Positions 59,240-64,000 of a stretch of DNA of 64,000 nucleotides are shown piece after piece. Positions within the stretch are counted from its first letter, which is position 1; every line of letters begins with the position of its first letter. Both the position numbers and the translations under genes were made by a program. The notes under the pieces were generated by a model, which ran no database searches, had not been told where the DNA came from, and saw only the letters and a program-made list of their open reading frames with translations. Location: the NCBI GenBank assembly GCA_938015525.1, contig CALLPC010000006.1, positions 1 through 64,000 on the forward strand, given 5' to 3'. Source of the stretch: an uncultured Dehalococcoidia bacterium (GTDB taxonomy: Bacteria; Chloroflexota; Dehalococcoidia; Tepidiformales; Tepidiformaceae).

Positions 59240-59673
59240 CCCAGCCCCCTCGGCTCATCTACCTTCCCCCTGGAGTTGCCGCCGTGCCGGCGGCACCGGT
59301 CGCGAGTGAAGGTGCGCCGTTCGACCGCAACTTCTTCGAAAGCGTGCTCCCGCCGGCGATTGCCGCGTTCTGTTCGCAAGTGAACTGCGACGTGCCGGTC
59401 GTGGAACTGACGACGATCGACGGCGTGCGACACTACGTGAACGGCATCAGCGGCGTCGCTGACCGGTGGGTTGCCCTGCAAACGTCGAGCCCCGACCACG
59501 ACCACCCCGCTCAGGTGTTCATCCCGTATCAGACGATCTTTCGGGTGGAGATCCACCCGGAGCACGATGTCCGCAGGCAGCGACTCGGATTCTTGACCGA
59601 TGCCTCGCCGGCGGGCCGGGCCCGGCCGGGGGCGAGCGGCCAAGCCCGGACGGCTGCCCGCAAGGCCGAGTAA
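59236..59673 (+). CDS. Hypothetical protein
   Basis: 145 aa, not recognised. GTG at 59236 overlaps the HxlR stop. N-terminal Pro-rich stretch, then a compact domain (FDRNFFESVLPPAIAAFCSQ, ELTTIDGVRHYVNGISGVAD, YQTIFRVEIHPE) and a basic Ala/Arg tail. The central Val/Asp/Gly pattern suggests an Sm-like or beta-barrel fold but I see no firm match. Ends immediately before the SOS box. Confidence 0.7.
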   Translation: MTQPPRLIYLPPGVAAVPAAPVASEGAPFDRNFFESVLPPAIAAFCSQVNCDVPVVELTTIDGVRHYVNGISGVADRWVALQTSSPDHDHPAQVFIPYQTIFRVEIHPEHDVRRQRLGFLTDASPAGRARPGASGQARTAARKAE

Positions 59674-59674
59674 C

Positions 59675-59686
59675 GAACATCTGTTC
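59675..59686. promoter_or_regulatory. LexA-type SOS box before lhr
   Basis: GAAC-ATCT-GTTC, preceded by C: fits the Gram-positive/Chloroflexi-type LexA box (CGAAC-N4-GTTCG) except for the last base (T). A -10-like CACAAT (59705-59710) lies downstream, and a second CTGTTCT occurs at 59696-59702. It sits 33 bases before the helicase ATG. Confidence 0.75.
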
Positions 59687-59718
59687 TCCTACAGGCTGTT
59701 CTGGCACAATGGTTGCCG

Positions 59719-62700
59719 ATGACCGCGCCGTCGCCGGCAGCCGACCCGCTCGTCCCGTTCAGCGCGCCGGTTCGGGCATGGTTCTCCGGGGCGTTCGCTG
59801 CGCCAACACCGGTCCAGGCGTTGGGTTGGGAGGCGATTGCCACCGGCCAGCATACGGTGCTCATTGCGCCGACTGGCTCGGGCAAGACGCTGGCTGCTTT
59901 TCTGTGGTGCCTCGACCGGCTGCTCCAGCGGCCCCCGCTCCCAAAAGGGGGGGACGGCAAGGCGCAGCGCGCCGGCGTGTCCGTCGTCTACGTCTCACCG
60001 CTAAAGGCGCTCTCCTATGACATCGAGCGCAATCTGCGTGCTCCCCTGGCCGGGCTCCGCATTGCCGCCATCGGCCAGGGGCTGCCTGACCCGGATATAA
60101 CGGTTGGCATCCGGACCGGGGATACGCCGCCCGGTGATCGGGCGGCATTCCGGCGGCATCCGCCCGACATCCTCATCACCACGCCAGAATCGCTTTATCT
60201 CTTGCTGACGTCCCAGGCTCGTGACGCCCTGGCGACGGTCGAGACGGTCATCGTCGACGAAATCCATACGATGGCATCCACGAAGCGCGGTGCGCATCTA
60301 GCGCTCACCCTCGAGCGGCTGGAGCGGCTCACGGGGCGGGAGTTCCAGCGGATTGGCCTCTCGGCGACCCAGCGGCCGCTGGACGAGGTGGCGCGTTACC
60401 TGGGCGGCGACCGGTCGGTGCGAGTCGTCGACGCCGGTTCGACGCGCATGCTCGACCTCGAAGTCATCGTCCCGCTGGAAGACCTCACGCGACCGGGGGA
60501 CTACGCCGGGCCGGTGCCCGAGAGCGAATTGAGCCCGGAACAGCGCAGCTCGGTTTGGCCGGCCTTCTACGAGGAGATTCTCCGGCTCGTGCGGGCTCAC
60601 CGGTCGACGCTGGTCTTCGTCAATAACCGCCGTCTTGCCGAGCGGATCGCTGCCCGCGTGAACGAACTGGCGGGAGAAACACTTCTGCGAGCGCACCACG
60701 GCTCGGTCTCCCGGGAGCAGCGGTTGGACATCGAGGAGCGGCTGAAGGCCGGTCAGCTCCCCGGGATTGTCTGTACCAGCTCGTTGGAGCTCGGCATCGA
60801 TATGGGGGCGGTCGACCTCGTCATTCAAGTGGAATCACCGAAGAGCGTGGCAACCGGCCTGCAGCGGGTCGGCCGTGCAGGCCACCGGGTGGCAGGCGTC
60901 AGTCGGGGCCGCCTGCTGCCGAAGCACCGAGCCGACCTGCTCGAGTGTGCTGTCGTCGCCCGGCGGATGCGTGACGGGGCCATCGAGGCCACGCACGTAC
61001 CGCGAAACCCGCTCGATGTCCTCGCCCAGCAGGTCGTCGCGGCCTGCGCCGTCGAGGAACTGACAGTCGACGAGCTGCTGGGGATGGTCCGACGGAGTTA
61101 CCCTTTCGCGACCCTGAGCCGTGACCAGCTGGAGGGCGTACTCGGCATGCTGGCCGGCCGTTACCCCTCGGATGAGTTCGCCGAGCTGCGGCCTCGCATA
61201 ACCTGGGACGCGGAGACAGGGCTCGTCGCGACCCGTCGGGACGCGAAACGGCTCGCAATCTTGAACGCAGGGACGATCCCGGACCGCGGCATGTACGGCG
61301 TATACCTGGGCGAAGACGGACCGCGAGTCGGTGAGCTGGACGAGGAGATGGTCTACGAGAGCCGACCGGGGGAGACGTTCTTGCTCGGGGCAACGACGTG
61401 GCGCATCGAGCGCATCACACGTGACCGGGTGATCGTCTCGCCGGCCCCCGGCCAGCCGGGAAAGATGCCGTTCTGGCGGGGAGACGGGGTCGGCCGGTCT
61501 GCTGAGCTCGGCGAGGCTGTCGGCACACTGGTCCGGCGTCTCGAGCGCCTCTCGGAGCAAGAGGCGGCGGAGTGGTTACGGCGAGAATCCGACCTCGATG
61601 CCCGGGCAGCGAGGAATCTCGCCGCGTACATCGCCGATGAGCGGGAGGTGGCGGGTTTCGTCCCGACCGACCGCCGGGTCGTCGTCGAACGGTATCTGGA
61701 CGAACTCGGGGACTGGCGGGTCATACTCCTCTCCCCCTACGGTGGCCGGGTGCACGCTCCCTGGGCGATGGCCATCGAGGCGCGGCTGGCTGCCGCGGGA
61801 TATGGAGAAACGCAGGTCATCTGGGGCGACGACGGCATCGCTATCCGGGCCGGGGGCGTTGAAGACCCACCGCCGACAGAGCTGCTGTTCCCGCCGGCAG
61901 GTGAGGTCGAGGAACTCGTCATCGAGCGGCTGGGCGGGACTGCGCTTTTCGCCGGCCGTTTTCGGGAAAACGCCGCGCGCGCGCTGCTGCTGCCGCGCAG
62001 GCGGCCTGGGGCGAGGGCACCGCTGTGGCTGCAGCGACAGCGTGCCGCGGACTTGCTCGCGGTTGCGAGTAAATACGGCTCCTTTCCGATCGTCCTCGAG
62101 ACCTACCGTGAATGCCTCCAGGACGTGTTCGACCTCCCGGCGCTCGTGCGGCTTTTGCGGGCCGTTGAGATGCGGGAAGTGGAGATTCGGGAGGTAGCAC
62201 TCCGAGATGCCTCGCCCTTCGCTCGCTCCCTCGCACTCGAATACGTTGCGGCGTTCATGTACGAGGGCGACCTCCCCCTCGCAGAGCGGAAGGCGCAGGC
62301 GCTCACGCTGGACCGTGCCCTCCTCCGCGACCTGCTCGGCGAGGCCGACCTCCGAGAGCTCCTCGACCCGGACGCAGTAGCCGCCGTCGAGTTGGAACTC
62401 CAGGGGCTCTCCGGCGTTAGGAAGCCGTCAGATGCCGACGCGCTTCATGACCTGCTGCGCCGCCTCGGGGATTTGACGTCCGATGAGGTAGCGGCGCGGG
62501 TCGCAGCCCCGTCCGCGGCCAGGGGGCTCCTGGAACAGCTTGCCGCAGGAGGCCGTGCCTGCGCCGTGCGTATTGCCGGCGAAGAACGGTGGATTCCCGC
62601 AGAGGACGCGGCGCGCTATCGGGAGGCCGTTGGCGCGGTCATTCCCCAGGGCGTGCCGGGAGCATTCGTCCCGCCTGCTCCGGGCGCGCTCCGGTCGCTC

Positions 62701-64000
62701 CTCCTTCGGTATGCGCGGACCCACGCCCCGTTCGAGTCGGCCGGGCCGGCTGCACGATGGCGGCTGCCGCCGTCGCTCGTTACCGATCAGCTCGCCGTGC
62801 TCGAACGGGAGGGCCAGCTGGTCCGGGGAGCATTCCGCCCTGGCGGAAGCGGCCCCGAATGGTGCCATCCGGAAGTGTTGCGGCTCATCAAGCGGCGCTC
62901 CATCGCGCTACATCGGCGGGAAGTGGAACCCGTCGACCAGGCGGCTTACGCCCGCTTCCTGTCAGCCTGGCACGGGGTCCCGCGGAAATCGTCCGGCCTC
63001 GATGGGCTTCGCGAAGCGATTGCGCGGCTCGAGGGCTATCCGCTGCCCGCGTCGATGCTCGAACGATGCATCCTTCCCGCCCGGGTCGAGGGGTATCTGC
63101 CAGCGATGCTCGATGCGCTTTGCGCCGCCGGCGAGGTGGCCTGGTTTGGGGCCGGCCGTATTCGTGATGATGACGGGCGGGTCGTCCTCGTGGCTCGCGA
63201 ACGGCTGCCGGCTCTCCTCGCCAGCGAACACGAGCCGGAGAACGGCATCGCCCAAACGGTCCTGGAGCTGCTCCGGCAGCGGGGAGCGCAGTTTTTCGCC
63301 GACATCGTCGCTGTCGTAGGTGCGCCGGTCCGCGAGGTGCTCGATGCACTCTGGGCGCTTGCGTGGGGAGGACTCGTGACGAACGATACGTTCGCGCCCG
63401 TCCGCGCCTGGCTTGGGCGAGGCGGTGACCGACGGCCCGCTCCCGGCGGTCGACTGCACCGGCTGCCGCCGGAGTCGGGCGGCCGATGGGCGGCGCTCCC
63501 GGCCGCCGCGGATCGCACCCGGTCACTACATGCGTGGGCGGAGGTTCTTTTCGAGCGTCGGGGTGTCCTGACGCGGGAGGCTGTGAACGCCGAAGCGCTC
63601 CGCGGCGGCTTCTCGGCGCTTTATCCGGTTTTCCGAGAGATGGAGGAGCGAGGGCGGGCTCGCCGCGGGTACTTCGTCGAGGGGCTCGGCGGTGCCCAGT
63701 TCGCACTGGCGGCCGCCATCGAGCGGCTCCGGGCTGAGCGGTTGCCCGCCGAACCACCCCGTGCTGTGCTGCTGGCGGCAGTCGACCCGGCCCAGCCGTA
63801 CGGCGAAGTCCTGCCTTGGCCCGGCGCCGATGGAGCCCCGGACCGAAGGTCGCCGGTGCGCGCGGCCGGTAGTTTCGTCGTGCTCGTCGAGGGGGTGCCG
63901 GTCCTCATGATGGAGCGCTGGGGCAAATCGCTGGTCAGCTTCCCCGCCGCCGATGCCGAGGGATGGCTGGAGGCGGCTCTCGACGTGCTGACGGCATCGG
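59719..64000 (+). CDS. lhr: Lhr-type DEAD/DExH DNA helicase (3' end beyond window)
   Basis: 1427 codons read so far without a stop; family members are about 1500 aa, so little is missing. Walker A APTGSGKT (residues 50-57), DEIH box, SAT, and QRVGRAGH are in the helicase core. The following Lhr-specific winged helix and beta-barrel part contains ENAARALLLPRRRPG and SKYGSFPIVLETYRECLQ. Lhr is a 3'-5' ATPase helicase associated with DNA repair in mycobacteria. Promoter has an SOS box. This gene runs off the window end. Confidence 0.94.
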   Translation, partial: MTAPSPAADPLVPFSAPVRAWFSGAFAAPTPVQALGWEAIATGQHTVLIAPTGSGKTLAAFLWCLDRLLQRPPLPKGGDGKAQRAGVSVVYVSPLKALSYDIERNLRAPLAGLRIAAIGQGLPDPDITVGIRTGDTPPGDRAAFRRHPPDILITTPESLYLLLTSQARDALATVETVIVDEIHTMASTKRGAHLALTLERLERLTGREFQRIGLSATQRPLDEVARYLGGDRSVRVVDAGSTRMLDLEVIVPLEDLTRPGDYAGPVPESELSPEQRSSVWPAFYEEILRLVRAHRSTLVFVNNRRLAERIAARVNELAGETLLRAHHGSVSREQRLDIEERLKAGQLPGIVCTSSLELGIDMGAVDLVIQVESPKSVATGLQRVGRAGHRVAGVSRGRLLPKHRADLLECAVVARRMRDGAIEATHVPRNPLDVLAQQVVAACAVEELTVDELLGMVRRSYPFATLSRDQLEGVLGMLAGRYPSDEFAELRPRITWDAETGLVATRRDAKRLAILNAGTIPDRGMYGVYLGEDGPRVGELDEEMVYESRPGETFLLGATTWRIERITRDRVIVSPAPGQPGKMPFWRGDGVGRSAELGEAVGTLVRRLERLSEQEAAEWLRRESDLDARAARNLAAYIADEREVAGFVPTDRRVVVERYLDELGDWRVILLSPYGGRVHAPWAMAIEARLAAAGYGETQVIWGDDGIAIRAGGVEDPPPTELLFPPAGEVEELVIERLGGTALFAGRFRENAARALLLPRRRPGARAPLWLQRQRAADLLAVASKYGSFPIVLETYRECLQDVFDLPALVRLLRAVEMREVEIREVALRDASPFARSLALEYVAAFMYEGDLPLAERKAQALTLDRALLRDLLGEADLRELLDPDAVAAVELELQGLSGVRKPSDADALHDLLRRLGDLTSDEVAARVAAPSAARGLLEQLAAGGRACAVRIAGEERWIPAEDAARYREAVGAVIPQGVPGAFVPPAPGALRSLLLRYARTHAPFESAGPAARWRLPPSLVTDQLAVLEREGQLVRGAFRPGGSGPEWCHPEVLRLIKRRSIALHRREVEPVDQAAYARFLSAWHGVPRKSSGLDGLREAIARLEGYPLPASMLERCILPARVEGYLPAMLDALCAAGEVAWFGAGRIRDDDGRVVLVARERLPALLASEHEPENGIAQTVLELLRQRGAQFFADIVAVVGAPVREVLDALWALAWGGLVTNDTFAPVRAWLGRGGDRRPAPGGRLHRLPPESGGRWAALPAAADRTRSLHAWAEVLFERRGVLTREAVNAEALRGGFSALYPVFREMEERGRARRGYFVEGLGGAQFALAAAIERLRAERLPAEPPRAVLLAAVDPAQPYGEVLPWPGADGAPDRRSPVRAAGSFVVLVEGVPVLMMERWGKSLVSFPAADAEGWLEAALDVLTAS

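Overview
The window is GC-rich, densely packed bacterial chromosome with no insertion sequence, phage or CRISPR array visible. Several traits together suggest a thermophilic or aerobic Chloroflexota bacterium, with Tepidiforma-like Dehalococcoidia as my best guess. These are a fused FO synthase (FbiC-type) beside luciferase-like F420 oxidoreductases, Rex, HrcA/CIRCE control, MreB/FtsW with a PknB-like kinase, an exonuclease-fused DinG, an EF-G-like second factor, and many GTG/TTG or apparently leaderless starts. No 16S gene is present, so the taxonomy is inference.

Layout. 1-6274: the distal ATP synthase operon (atpE partial, F, H, A, G, D, C) with a HAD phosphatase inserted between atpG and atpD. 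6379-8714: murA (Asp in place of the fosfomycin-target Cys) overlapping mreB. 8749-12540: rex, a class V aminotransferase, and a serA whose reading frame starts with an XRE-type helix-turn-helix, just behind a 33-bp palindrome. 12546-15113: divergent ftsW and a membrane Ser/Thr kinase. 15187-18407: an F420-type oxidoreductase, a strong hairpin, and an orphan oppDF ATPase pair. 18472-18681: tRNA-Lys and tRNA-Leu. 18854-26303: GDPD, a Flp pilin, a secreted CAP-like protein, a 1058-aa STAND/BTAD regulator followed by a 29-codon secreted micro-peptide ORF, a DUF5317-like membrane protein, a hypothetical gene and tRNA-Asp.

26380-31005 (minus strand): tyrA-aroA-gmk-SDR chained by 4-nt overlaps (aromatic amino acid and nucleotide metabolism), plus a site-2 protease. 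31074-35327: a structured leader followed by two membrane-anchored beta-propeller proteins and a secreted transglycosylase/SH3 protein. 35339-44627: an EF-G-like GTPase, dinG, a GNAT, and the TCA pair acnA-icd behind a long structured leader with a possible upstream ORF. 45110-51611: zinc-ribbon protein, tRNA-Met, Baeyer-Villiger-type monooxygenase, the tetR-tetR-dtd-proS cluster, and an FmdB zinc ribbon behind a perfect CIRCE element. 51722-55151: tRNA-Ser, tRNA-Pro, hypothetical, threonine aldolase, lipoprotein, and a response regulator with a degenerate receiver. 55165-64000: a second LLM oxidoreductase convergent with fbiC, an HxlR regulator, a hypothetical gene, and a large Lhr-type helicase (open at the window end) behind a LexA-type SOS box.

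The most notable points are the HTH-SerA fusion with its own candidate operator, the CIRCE-controlled FmdB gene, the SOS box before lhr, the acnA leader, and the micro-peptide next to the STAND regulator. None of these could be tested beyond reading the sequence.
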